This document shows, piece after piece, positions 24,978 to 36,689 of a stretch of 64,000 nucleotides of DNA (position 1 is the stretch's first letter; each line of letters opens with the position of its first letter). The notes under the pieces were generated by a model. The model did not search any database and had not been told where the DNA came from. It worked only from the letters and a program-made list of their open reading frames with translations. Source of the DNA: Oikopleura dioica (taxonomy: Eukaryota; Chordata; Appendicularia; Copelata; Oikopleuridae); NCBI GenBank assembly GCA_907165135.1, contig OU015566.1, forward strand, positions 13,314,157 to 13,378,156, in the 5' to 3' direction. Made by a program: the position numbers and the translations under genes.

Positions 24978-25743
24978 TACATAATATAGCCTATATTTCG
25001 TATAAACGAGGCACATAAGAGCTCAAAATTTGCACGTGAGACATGAAATTATGCCTTGTTACTCTGAAATTTTGATAACAAAAATATAATGCAAACTTTA
25101 GGTTGTCAAGTTATTTGTGAGTCTCTTTAATGCCATCTCGACAGTTTGACAAGCTGAAAAATGTAAAAATAGAAAGAAAATGTCGCTCAAAAACTTAGCA
25201 TTTTGAAATGTCTACTTCCGACAGACAGAAGCCTCAGTAACATTTGGCACTGTCATGAATCATGATTCACTTGGTCAAAAGAGTCCCTCAATCGGTTTCT
25301 ACGTGGATAACCTCAGTCTGAAGTCCTCAGACACCATGTTTCTTAAGAACACAATTGCTAAAAGTTAAATTTCTCCAGTATTTATGAAGATCAGAGATGA
25401 AATTTCTTGCACAAAGGTTTTAACGGTGTTTAATTAAACTATAAATGGCTCTCGAACAAAGATGACGACAAATTGTTACTAAATTATGTTTAATTCATGT
25501 TAAAATGATCGCAATTATGTTTAAAATTATCCCAAACTCAGCCCAAAAGTATTTCTTCCAAAACACCAATTTATGAATTTAGCCTTTGTATTCCTTTACA
25601 AATGAAAGCTTAAACATGAAGTATAATTCCAATAAATTAAAAGTATGCACATCAATCATTGAGAAAATGATAGAAAATACTCAATAGGAAGAGCGCCATC
25701 TAAAGTTATTTCTAGCTCCACCATCATGTGGTCAATTCAATTC

Positions 25744-25753
25744 CTATAAAAAG
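25744..25753 (+). promoter_or_regulatory. TATA box of secreted peptide gene 2
   Basis: CTATAAAAAG about 80 bp before the ATG at 25825; the identical decamer precedes family member 3 at 53908. Confidence 0.65.
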
Positions 25754-25824
25754 AGAGTTTGTCCTTTCCAAAGTCATCACTTCGTAAAACCATCAAAAAA
25801 AAAAAAAATAAAAAAACGCTCATC

Positions 25825-26118
25825 ATGCAACTCATCAATGCTCTCCTTCTTTCTTTGGCATCTGCCTCCCTTAAGGGTATCCTGATCAACAAGACTACCA
25901 ACCATTTGATTGACCATAACACCAATCGAAATCGTGCCAGTGAAGTACCATCCGTTCAGGCGCAGATCTGTCAATTTTGGCTGGATCAAGCGACTTCCGC
26001 CGAGGCAAAACTCGCTGCTTATGAAAAATGCTCAACTCTTACCGGACGAAATCGACCATCTAGCCGACCAAAACCGGCTGTCCGAAGAAACAACTACCGC
26101 CGTCGAATGCCCCAGTAG
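25825..26118 (+). CDS. Small secreted protein, family member 2 (97 aa)
   Basis: Intronless. Signal peptide MQLINALLLSLASA, then SLKGILINKTTNHLIDHNTN, a conserved ICQFWLDQATS core with two cysteines (QIC and YEKC), and an Arg/Pro-rich tail ending NNYRRRMPQ. It is about 70% identical by eye to the protein at 53978. The start was taken at the ATG that gives a signal peptide; upstream in-frame codons are Lys-rich and lack an ATG. Function unknown; the family appears lineage-specific. AATAAA signals follow at about 26182. Confidence 0.8.
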   Translation: MQLINALLLSLASASLKGILINKTTNHLIDHNTNRNRASEVPSVQAQICQFWLDQATSAEAKLAAYEKCSTLTGRNRPSSRPKPAVRRNNYRRRMPQ

Positions 26119-26519
26119 CCTAACTGTAAACAACTCCTTTCTTCCCTTGTTTTTGATTTCTCTTCCTTGATTGCAAGATAAAATAATAAAATCCAGCAGA
26201 AAAGAAAACCGTGTTTTACTAAAGAAGTATCGTTTGGCAAGATTTATTAATCCAGTGATAAGTTTTCTACGAAGGCCGAAAAATTTATCGCTAGCAGTAA
26301 AAGTAGGACTCTTCATCGTCTCTCAGGAGATAAGTAGTTTTATCACTTGAATTAAACGCGAATTAGCCCACGAAACTAGAAGAGATATTTGTACGGGCAT
26401 TTTAAATAAATTACAGTCTGTGAAACTTTACAGGTAAATTTTACACAATCTTAGTTAGCTTTAAAAGAGTTGTAAGAGCTCTGAAAGAAATCTCATAACG
26501 GAGTAATTAACTCGCAACA

Positions 26520-26670
26520 CTACAGGATAATGAACTACGTCTCTGATCCCGAACTACTGCCTTCCGAGGCAGATGCGCCGCTGAATCTGTGCTCGACTTT
26601 GGAGGGGGAATCCCTGTCCCAAGCTGTGGAACCGGTTTGGGCTGGTTCTGTCAATAATATACTCTAGCAG
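26520..26670. other. Unexplained GC-rich patch between peptide gene 2 and ERCC2
   Basis: The rest of 26120-26945 is A/T-rich and empty, but 26530-26665 is GC-rich and open on the plus strand for 45 codons (ATG at 26530, ends VNNIL then TAG). The minus strand is open too and contains a ctgcctcggaaggcag hairpin. It could be a small RNA, a terminal exon or a short peptide gene; I cannot decide. Confidence 0.3.
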
Positions 26671-26945
26671 CGTCCAACTTCTTAGTACACATTTTATTCC
26701 AATTATCAAAAGCAAGCAACACTGTGTCTTACACAACATAATTTGATTAATTAATTCAAATAAGAATAGATGCAGATCTCAAAATGAGCCATAAATTACG
26801 GCCAAAAAAGGCCTCAATTCTTGTTTTATCGTAGATTGAAAAGTTATGTCACATTGTGTAACCTAATCCTCAGTGCTAGTAACGGGCTGTTCCAGGCAGT
26901 GCATTTATTCGACCTTTTTCATTTTTTTCGTGAGCAGTGAACTTT

Positions 26946-29900
26946 TCAAATGGTTTTCGCAAAGGCAGCTTCGTTTTTTATCCTTCTCAAGTATTGCTCC
27001 GCCTGTTCTGCGTCCAGTAACGATATTCCAAGCTGGGCACTTCTGGGAAAAGGCTGAGCCATTTGACGTAGAAACTTCTTTGACAGGGCAATTGAGTCTT
27101 CAATTGACAAGCTCAACGAGCCCTAAAACATGCGGTGATTCGGGATTTATAGTCAATGAATCATATCTATAAATTATAGAAAATTCGAGTTGCAAATTGC
27201 ACAAATTGTTATCCTCCATCCTTTAGTCGACCGTGTTCGTTTTCTCGTTACATTTTCGAAAAGAACATTATACCGGTATGTTGACATGCACGTGGAAAAT
27301 GTGAATCCGAAATTGAGCCTTACTGACCTGTGACAACGAGTCCGTGAGCCACTTCGGCAGTTTTGTATATTTTCCAGGGGTTCCAAATCGTACATCAGCA
27401 AGCAACATGATTCCATAGTCCGATTTTGCTCTAATCGCTCTCCCAAGACACTAATAAAATCATTAAATTAATTAGTGTCTTTGATGCCTGATATCAGTGT
27501 GAAAAGTATGATACCTGAGCAGTCTGTCTCATAGCATCAAAGACGAGAAACTCCTGCTCCCTCACTTGAATCTTTGTCCTCAGAAAATCCAGCCTTGCTC
27601 TCAGAATTCGCGACTGAGTGAAAATGAACGGGATTCCGAGTACAAGGACGGCTCTTCCGTAATGTCCAGAGAAATCGATTCCTTCTGATACTTTTCCTCG
27701 GGCCACGGAAAGAAGAACTGCTCCTCTTCCTTCGTCACATGCTTCGCGATATCTACCTGAAATAAATTTATCGAGGGGTTTCTCTGGTCCCCTTACTCAA
27801 GGCCTGCGAAGTTTCTGTTATATCAGAGCTTTCGCAAAATATGATTTTATTCTTCTGTATTCCTTCAATGATTCCAGTCTCGTTCCACATCGATACAACA
27901 TTTTCAAGGTAGCTGTAAGAAGTGAAGAAAACAACGACTCCATCTGGTACAACGCCGCAGATTTCAACCAGTAGATTTCCGTAATTTCGAAGCACACTGG
28001 GATCCTCTCTTTCGTCAAATTTGGAGCTCAAAGAAACTAAAAATAAGAGACAAATCCCCCCTTGAATTTTACCTTGATCATTTCCTCTTGCAACAATCAT
28101 CGGGCAAATCGCCCCTCGTGCCATTGAAAGCGACAAAGAAGTCATCACAACCGGTTGAAAGTCCAACAGCCTCGGGTACATCTCGATAGGACTCAAAGTT
28201 CCACTGGTGATGAGGACGGACTGGTATTTTCGGAAGATAGGGCGCATGACAAGAGAAGCATCGAGGCAAGCAAGCTGTATTCGAGGATCTGGAATGCCTC
28301 GTTCGTCGATCGCTAGAAGGAAATTGGAAACCTTCGAAGAGCTGTTGAAATATTACCTTCGAATAGAATCGCGAATCCTTCCGTATAAGTCGCCGCCAAC
28401 GCAGCCATGTTGATAATATCATTGACCTCTTTCAACCCAGTCAAATCCACCATCTCCAGCGTTATGATCAAATTCTGCAGTCGCTCTCCCGCAATTCTCA
28501 ATGATCTTCTATCGATGCAAACTCGTTCTTCAATATCTCGCAGGAAACTCAAAGGACTTTCCTGAATCGCTTGCTGAATTCGCAGCCGATGGCCGCAGTA
28601 CTCTAATAATCGCTTGACCCATTTGCAAAATATCGGCGCTTTTCTGATGCTGCCAGGAATCGCCGTCGTCAAAACATCTTCAGGAAGCACTGGCGGTCCG
28701 CCAAGGCCCGAATCTTCATTTTGCCTCGCTTCTCGAAGTCCTCTCACAAGTCGGTCGTACTCATCTTCGAGCTCTTCTTTCTTGGACATTGAAAATTCAT
28801 CGACTCTGGCGGTCAGTTTTTCGAGTCCATCAGCAGCTCGTTCGATTGTTCGCTTGGTAATTTTTACGCTCAAGGATTTGATACACACTTTTTCAGGAGA
28901 ATAAAAATTAGACTAATACAGCATTGGAAAGTTGTATTCAGAAAGGAATCTGTTATCGAAGGGTTACTCAAACTATCTGCAAAGACAATTACGAGTTTCG
29001 ATCGGATAAAGATCGACTAAAGATGGTTTAATTGGGAACTTCCTCAGTTTTCTTCTATGTTGATTGAGTATTTTCGAATTCAGAATAATCATCTTCGTAT
29101 TCTCCTTTCCTGAGTCAATATTGTGCGCCTCATCAAAAACCACGATTGAGTTTCTCGGCAAGCTCTTTGAAACAACAGAAGAAATCTTCGGATCCAAAAG
29201 GTAGTTGTAAGAGTAGATGACGATATCAGCAAGGTTGATCGCTTCCCGCGCCATGAAATAGGGACACAGTGTTTCTTCCTGAAATTTGTTGATAGACCCT
29301 TTTTCGGAAACTTTTATTGACACTTAGAGGCCTCAATTTACCTTTCCGAATTCCTTGATATCCTCTAAATTATAAATCCCTCTCGGCAGTTTCGCGCTCA
29401 GAGTCGAATTCTCCAAGTTTTCAAAATAGCTACAAGAAGGATTTTCCCCGCCAGGACTCATTTTCGCATTCCTCCTTGCAAAAGTGGCTGTTCTTCTTCG
29501 ACACTCTGTGTCCACTTCAATTCTACCACCGCAGCTCATTACTTCTGGGTTGACGCAAAGATTCTGTCTTGAACTCAAGGACATGGAAAGAAGGTCCAAG
29601 TGCTGACCATTGTCGGCATAGTACTGGACAAGATCGCGCAGTTCCTCCACCACTTTTGTCAGCTCAGGCACAGTTCGAGTGCAGTAGATGATTTTCTCCA
29701 GCGAAGCAGGGTGTGCCTTTTTGTAAGCGATCAGGAAACTCAGTATAGTTACTGTCTTCCCGGTTCCACAGGGCATTTCGATCAGCGCATGACCTGAAAA
29801 TAGACGTTCCAATTTAAACTCCAAATTATATTAAATTGGTTTGTTATATTATATTGTATAAGAAATTGATCGAAAAGATCTTAAAGTTCGATCCATAATT

Positions 29901-30750
29901 TATTATAATTTGAAGTTATTTGCAAAAATAAGTAATAATGAAGCTTGTGTAAGGGCTGGTAAATTAGACAATTATAGACAATTATAGTATAATTAGTATT
30001 ATACTCTCCTTGATAGGAGTTCTGATGCCTCAGATATTTTGAAATTTGAAAATAGGCTATTTAAATAGCACTTGAGTACATTTGAATTAAAGACGATCAT
30101 TCAAAATGATTGACGAGTCTTATATTATATAATAAGTTATAATATAACTTATATTATATAAGTTATATGATATAATGTTACAAAAATATTACATAAAATT
30201 CGTCGGTTAAGGACCCCCCCGTCAACAATTTTCGAAAAATCTTTTTTCGGAATTTTAAAATTTTGACCCCGGAAATGGATTCTACGGGTCAAAAAACGAT
30301 TTTGAGGCTTTTTTGGGGGTCTATCTCGACTCTAACACCCTTAAAATCGCCTTTGAAAAATGGACTTTTTGACGAAAAATGACTAAAAAGTCCCAATTTT
30401 GGATTTTTATTGGTCGAAAAGTGCTCCGAACAAGTTTTTATGATAAATTTAACTTTCAGGCACACTCAGAAGCCAAAATATGGCTGTTTTGCGATTTTCG
30501 ATTTTTTGAGGAAACTTGTTGACGGGGGGGAACCTGTAATTTAACGTTTATTATTAAATGCGGCATTAAAAACGTTAAATTGGTGACACCAAATTGGTCT
30601 TATTCATGACTTAATCATGAATTATTGTATTAAAAAGAACGCACCTCTGTTTTCAATTGAGTACTTGAGCTCTCGCATGTACGCCAATTGTTCTGGATAA
30701 ACATAATCGAATGGAAATAAAACTGGAATTCCCTCAATGTCCAAATGCAT
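26946..30750 (-). CDS. ERCC2: TFIIH helicase XPD/ERCC2 (759 aa)
   Basis: 5'-3' DNA helicase of TFIIH, acting in nucleotide-excision repair and transcription initiation. Nine exons in phase: 30750-30645, 29793-29342, 29278-29110, 28887-28357, 28312-28073, 28036-27797, 27756-27515, 27450-27328, 27122-26946, giving 759 aa against 760 in human. N-terminus [21 protein letters not shown] matches XPD; Walker [13 protein letters not shown] box [10 protein letters not shown], the four Fe-S cysteines (NLC, TEC, PSC, TLCPYF), [12 protein letters not shown] and the C-terminal QMAQPF are all present. Intron 3 (29109-28888) begins GAAAGG and ends AAAAAG: no GT/GC donor can join NID-S to VCIK in frame. The intron 28072-28037 is only 36 nt. 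Intron 1 is large (about 850 bp) and holds a MITE. Confidence 0.97.
30214..30530. mobile_element. MITE in ERCC2 intron 1
   Basis: Inverted ends CCCCCCCGTCAACAA... / ...TTGTTGACGGGGGGG enclose about 320 bp of non-coding sequence. The target-site duplication is not clear. An (at)-rich palindromic stretch lies just before it (30118-30180). Confidence 0.6.
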
Positions 30751-31109
30751 CCTCTTCTATTTCTGTCTTCTCCAAGCTTGAATCCTTCTCCTCCTCTCAG
30801 CCTCTCTTCGAAAAAAACGTTTGAAAAGATAAAACTGGAGTTTTCAAGTTTATGAATTCTGAATTCTTCAGAAGCGAAAAACAGCAGCGCCATTGGCCAA
30901 GACTAGGCGCGCTTTCCAAATCGATGAGTAAGAAAGTCACTTTCAGAAATTCATTGAATGAATGACATTCAGATCTAATATTCAGGTGGAATGTACAGTA
31001 ACATAGTAAGGGGCTCTGAACGATTTTCTGTAAATAAGCAATACTCCATTTTCCCAAGCACTGAAACCATCAGTGCCGACGACGAGTTAGACCTGGGCTC
31101 CGATTCTGG

Positions 31110-31395
31110 CTGAGCGACATCTGAGCGAGAGCGAGCGACGAGCGAGCGATCGCTCACACTCCGCTTTTTCGCTCGAGCGTCGCTCAATTGTCGCTCAGAA
31201 ATTATTCGTCGATGATTTGGAGTCTTCCGACTGGCTAATCGATCATATCATTGTTCATGAAATTTCATTAAACAATTTTGATCAGCGAAAACATGAGCGA
31301 CATCTCACGCTCCGCTTTTTCGCTCGAGCGCCGCTCAAATGTCGCTCAGGTCTCGCTTAAATGTCGCTCGCTCAGTCGCTCCGCTCGCTCAGCCG
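31110..31395. repeat. Repeat unit rich in 'tcgctcgagcg', carrying a copied piece of a PLAT-gene exon
   Basis: Two blocks of the repeat ctccgctttttcgctcgagcg...cgctcaaNtgtcgctcag flank a 90-bp segment (31202-31291) that matches 33743-33832 (exon 2 of the neighbouring PLAT gene) with roughly eight differences. The outer edges read ggctgagcga and tcgctcagcc, a short inverted pair. Related gagcgacgctcag motifs occur at 51765-51800. This looks like a transposon that captured host exon sequence, or a local partial duplication. Confidence 0.6.
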
Positions 31396-31656
31396 ATTTT
31401 TCTCAGTGACATCCTTGAGATATTGAAAATGAAGAAAAGAGGGCCGCAGATGTTGGGAATTAGCGAGCAGTTATCTAAAAGGCAATAAATCCCAGCGCGG
31501 ACAATAATCAGCGCGAGTGTTTTAAAAATCTAAAATCGCCGAAACAATGCTTTACGGAAAAAAAGTAAAAACTAAGTTTTTACGAGCACGCGCGCGGGGC
31601 ACAGGGGCAAAACACAGGACATCTCCTCCGTTAATCACTCCCTCGGTGGAAAAAAA

Positions 31657-34600
31657 ATGGGACTTTTAACCCTCTATTTTGACATAACGGAAGAACTGTA
31701 CGATGATCTCAATGCAGAGAATATTGGCGTGACGCTGGGAAAGGAGAGATTTGAGAATTGCAAATTTGGATACCGCGATTTTATTTTGTCGACAAGTGTT
31801 GATCTCAAAAATGAAGATTTTAACACGATTAAAATTGACAGAGAAAATGCAGTTGAAAGAAGATCCCAAATTGAAGTCGCTGCCATTTTTGTTGCAAAGG
31901 AAAAAGTTTAGATCTAAATTGACGGGCCTTCTGGTTTGTGAAATAGCTTTAAAATCGATAATTATTAATGAAAAACTTTGAAAAGAAAAACCAGCACTGG
32001 CGAAAATTCGTGCCAAAGGAAGAAAACGGCGTCCCCTTTTATTCCGAAGTGCATACTTACGAGCTCGAATTCGTCACTGCTTCGTCTCAAAACCCTTCTC
32101 GTGCAAAAGCTCTAGCCATGGCGCTGTACAACTCGTCCGGAGAACCCTCCAATCTTATCCATCTTGGCCGAGACGTCGAGCTCAGGGATGTACATTTTCT
32201 AAAATTTTCAACTGCGGTGCGGTGCGAACTGCGATTTTTTTTTGACGATTTTCTGCGGTGCGAACTGCGAGATTAAAAATTTTCTCTTCGCAGTGCGGCG
32301 CAGACTGCGATTTTCTGCGATCTTCGGAAAAAATTGAAAAATGCGGTAAATTCTGCGATTTTCTGCGAAACTGCGGAAAATAAGCTGAAACTGCGCTTAA
32401 TTCTGCGATTTTTTGTGAAAAAATGCGAAATTTTCTGCGAAATGCGATCCGAGTGAAAAGAGTGGTCATTATTATGACGGGCAGAGTTGCATTTTTGAAA
32501 ATTTTTTCTAAGATGAATTTAAAAAACTTTTTGCAGGCAAAATTCTAACTTTGCCTGTTTTCATACCTAGCAGAAAGCCCGTAAAATTTCGAGTCGCCTG
32601 GACTAGATTTGGGCCAAAACCGTCAGACGATGACGTCATAAATGACGTATAAAGTTGGCAAAAATGGCGATTTTGGCCAAACTTTGAGTCAGTTTTTAGG
32701 GGCTTTTTTAAAGAAATTTTTCGGTGTTTTATAGCTCAAATTGATCCTTGTGAAAAACTGAACTAAGGTTTTCAAGATTTTTTTATTTGGTTGAAAATTT
32801 TTTTTCGGGAAATTCTAGAGCCCAGTTTTCAAAAATTTTTAAAAACCCTTAAAAACCTTAGTTCAGTTTTAAATAAGCTTTCATTTGAGCTAGAGAACAC
32901 TCCTTAATTCCATCGGGAAGGCAATTAAAATTTGACTCAAAGTTTCGCCTATTTGGGACCTTCTGACGTCATTTGTGACGTCATTCTCTAGAAAATTTCA
33001 AAAACGATTTGGTCAAATCGACTCAAAATTTAAAGCTAAGCAAGAGGGCCGTCTCAGCCCCGTTCCATGATTTTTAAGTTTAAGGGGCTTGACGGCCCTT
33101 CGGGCCGTCTCAGCCCCGTTTCATGATTTTTAAGTTTAAGGGGCTTGACGGCCCTTCGGGTCGTCTCAGCCCCGTTCCATGATTTTTAAGTTTAAGGGGC
33201 TTGACAAAGGCTTTGAACTATGAGTTGATCAATCTCAGTTCTGTCCCCGACCCCTCCCTCACCCATTATTTAAAAAATTAAAATTATCACTGTTTTTAGC
33301 TCAATTATGGTTTTGATTTAAAGTTTGATCAAGTTGGGCGAACGGCCACTTGGACAAACGGAGACCATTCTTACGACGCCCTATTTTTCGTATATTTCCA
33401 GTAACACACAAGAGAAAAACTTGAAAAAATTGCTGGAAAATGACCGCAGAATCCGCAGTCTGCGAACTGCGAGATTAATCAAAAACTGCGGAAAATGACT
33501 GTGGAAAAATCGCAGTTTTCGAAAATTCTGCGAAAACTGCGGACTGCGGTGCGATGTGCATACGTGTGCTATGACTGCGCTGCGAAGTGCGAATTTCCGC
33601 AGTTCGCAGGTCGCACTGCGAAGGTTTCTGCGATTTCCCCACTGCGAATGTACATCCCTGGTCGAGCTCATTTCTTCCCGGCAACAAGAGCAGCGCTATC
33701 TTGTCGAAGTTTCGAAACCAAATGAAATTGAGTACTTGAAGTTATTCGTCGATGATTTGGAGTCTTCCGACTGGCTACTCGATCATATCATTGTTCATAA
33801 AATTTCTTTGAATAACTTTGATCAGCGAAAAACCTACCACAAAACTTTCCAATACCAGCCTAGGTAGCACTCCTTCTTATTCTCTTTTCAACCCTTTTCA
33901 GATATGTGAGGAGCAAAAAAGGACAACAGGTAATCACAATCTACGAAGATGTCATTTCTTCCACCTCCTCGTCAAAAAGCACCACTCCCGATTTCGACCG
34001 CTTGCCACCAAATGTCGACTCGAAAAAGAAGAAAAAGACGAACCAGCCGATTCGACATGATAGTTTCAACAGCTTCTCTACTCTCAATACAGAAAGAGAC
34101 TACACCTTCGTCGACCTTGCTAAAATTCGCTCTGGAAAGGTCCAGGAGTATCCAATTTCTACTGACGATGTTTCGATTATTCATCTCGATCCAGATTACG
34201 TTTCTGAAGCTGGCGATCCTCCTTCGTGTACGACTTCTGTTTGCTCTGAGCCTCAAGTTCTCCCTCTAAGAAGTCCGGAAAGAAATGTCAAGACAAACTT
34301 TTCTACTGTCGTTCTTCCGACTAATTTTGGCAGAAGTGGCTGCCAAGTTGCCTATCAACTGACTCTCAGAACTGGAAACAACAACAAGGAAGTCTACCTC
34401 AACCGACTCTATTTCCGAGTCCTCGGCGAGGAAGGCTGCACCAGACGAATTCTCATCCCCTTGTCGACTTCAACCTGTTTTGGTAAAAATTCCACCGCGA
34501 ACTTGAGCTTCCACGGCAAAGATGTCGGCAATATCACCGGCTGCGAGCTCTGGACAAGAACAAAAGATCCCTATTCCAAGCTAGACTTTGAGCTCCTACG

Positions 34601-36673
34601 GGTTCAGCGACAATCGAATGCTGCGAACAGATTTGAGGTCAGAAATGCGAGCTACAGTAGGGACAGACTGCATCGAGGAGTGATGGAAGGAGAGTATGAT
34701 CACTCAGATATGAGGTCAGAATATTCCTTGGCTTGGAGCGGCGCGAATATCCAGCGATCAGGAACAAGGTAGACCTGTCAAATTTTGATTCAATTTTGAC
34801 CAAATTCAGATGGCGACAAGTGCCCTCCTTTTCCTCTTCATCTGAGTCAGAAGCTCCAAAGATTTCTACAATTGCCGAGAGCATCTCTTCCGAATCAACA
34901 GTGTCCTTCAACTTCCAAGAAAACAACGTCGTCAAAGCAGCACCAATAGTTCCCAAACCGAAGAGTGAAACTCCCACCATCGTCGAATCTGAAACATCGT
35001 TTTCTGATCAGGGCACCAAACCGGCAATCAGTTTTCATCAAGAGAGCTCGAAAGCGACCAAGTTTAATTGGAGAGGATTGAAGGTCGAAAGGAAAGTTTT
35101 CTTGAATACAGAAAAGGGATTCTTCTTTGAAAATTTAAAAACTCTGAAAGACAAAGGCGAGATGGCTTTGATAAGATCCCCATCCTAATTATCGTCCAAA
35201 ACTACAAGGAAATCAAGCAAAACATCGAGCTTTACATGGTCGATTATCAGCAAAATAAATCGAAGACCTACCAAGGCAAGTTTCATCTCCTCTTTCAACC
35301 TATCTTCCCTTCTAGTGCCTGTATCAAAAAGCGCTTGCTACAGACTCAAGGCTCAAGAAAAACGCTTCGATCGAGTGAAACTGGCCTGCTGCCAGCCTCA
35401 AATGGCCGAGTACATTCCATGCATGCAGATTGATGATCAGCTGTTTATTCGACGCTTCAAATCAAATGTTAGTCTCAAAAGTATATTCAATTTCGAACGA
35501 TTCGATTTCTAGAGCTCGCTTTCGATGCCAGCTCTTTACTCCCCGGGAACGATTTACAGAGTCCAAGCTGCAAATACTGACTCAATGAATAAAATTTCAA
35601 AAGATGGGGCGCTAGAAACTGATCATGGAGCGCTCAAATACTGGAAGAATGATCCTGTCTCTCGAAGAGTACGAAAATAACTTCATTCTCTATTTTACTT
35701 CCCCTTTTAGGCGTATTTTTTCGGACCGGCGGAGCTGCAAGAAAAGGACAAAATTTATTTGAAATCGGAATTTGATGATGTTATCAGCATGCGATCGTAC
35801 AGAACATGCAGCAATGTCGATTCTAGTGGCAAAATGCAGTGGAGCGAAGACCACGAAATCATGCGAGTGGCGGGAACAAATGACACTTATCAGCGAAAAA
35901 TCATGGCGCGGTACAAGATTGCTATCGCTTTCAATGATAGCGATCCAAACAGGTAAAAATCGACTTCGTCATTTTCTTCAATAAAATCAAAAGAAAAGCG
36001 CTGCTGAAATTCACCGGGACCAACTACGCCTTCAAATACGATCTGTCCAAGCATCACAAGGAAAATTGCCTCATCGAAATGGAGCATTTCAACATCGGCT
36101 TCATCCACAAGGTCGACATTCAAACTTTCAGCGGGGGAGTTCGAGAAGAAAAACCAGCAAATCTGATTGATTACGTGTTTATCCAGTGCAATGATCAGCC
36201 GGGGCAGTTTTTGACCTGCCCGTCTGATAACTTTGAGACGCTCATGCCTGGGTACTTGTTCAAAGTCGACTTGGAGGCGGAAAAGGATTACAAAGGAAAG
36301 ATGCTGAATCTTCGACTCGTCGGGCAAGATGGAACAGACAGGTTTTCCCGACCCCTTTTTTTCTCCTAGCGACCTTTTCTTCAGATTCTTTTCTTATCCT
36401 GGCGATGCATTTTCGAAAGGAGAAACGAACCTCATCTTCGGCGGCCCGTCGCAGTTCCGAGAACTGATTCTAACAGGAGAACAAGGGCAAAAGTTCCCGG
36501 AATGCTTCGAAGAAATAACCATCAGCCAAGCAAAAACCATCACATACGAGTCCGATGAGGGACATGAGCCGGATTACAAAGTCGTTGAAGTCTTCAATGA
36601 CCTCTTCAACATGAAAAAAGGATATGCTGATAAAACGAAGACCTTTTTGAACCTTTCTGGCATTCAAGTTTGA
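31657..36673 (+). CDS. Multi-domain PLAT-like protein (1,024 aa), one exon interrupted by a hAT-like element
   Basis: Exons in phase: 31657-31905, 31986-33863 (contains insertion 32183-33660), 33902-34768, 34810-35075, 35162-35275, 35316-35467, 35513-35668, 35711-35952, 35994-36341, 36385-36673. With the element and one target duplicate removed the frame is unbroken for 1,024 aa. Repeated units resemble PLAT/LH2 sandwiches: YELEFVTAS..., then VAYQLTLRTG...WTRTKDPYSKLDFELLRV, MARYKIAIAFND... and YLFKVDLEAE.... Serine-rich linkers separate them. Multi-PLAT proteins include LOXHD1 (stereocilia) and RP1-like proteins; the similarity here is to the fold pattern only. Intron 35076-35161 needs GA...AG, and 35276-35315 starts GCAAGT (GC-AG). 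No signal peptide, so probably cytosolic. Confidence 0.7.
32183..33660. mobile_element. hAT-like non-autonomous element in a PLAT-gene exon (1,478 bp)
   Basis: Terminal inverted repeat CAGGGATGTACATT at both ends, flanked by an 8-bp duplication GTCGAGCT (32175-32182 and 33661-33668). CAGGG ends with an 8-bp duplication are typical of hAT transposons. The interior has no transposase: it contains ctgcga-rich simple repeats near both ends and three tandem 56-bp units (33046-33213). Confidence 0.9.
33046..33213. repeat. Three tandem 56-bp units inside the hAT-like element
   Basis: Copies start at 33046, 33102 and 33158, each beginning gggccgtctcagcccc or a one-base variant and containing a ttaagtttaagggg core. 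Confidence 0.85.
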
Positions 36674-36689
36674 TTCGAAAATAAATTTT

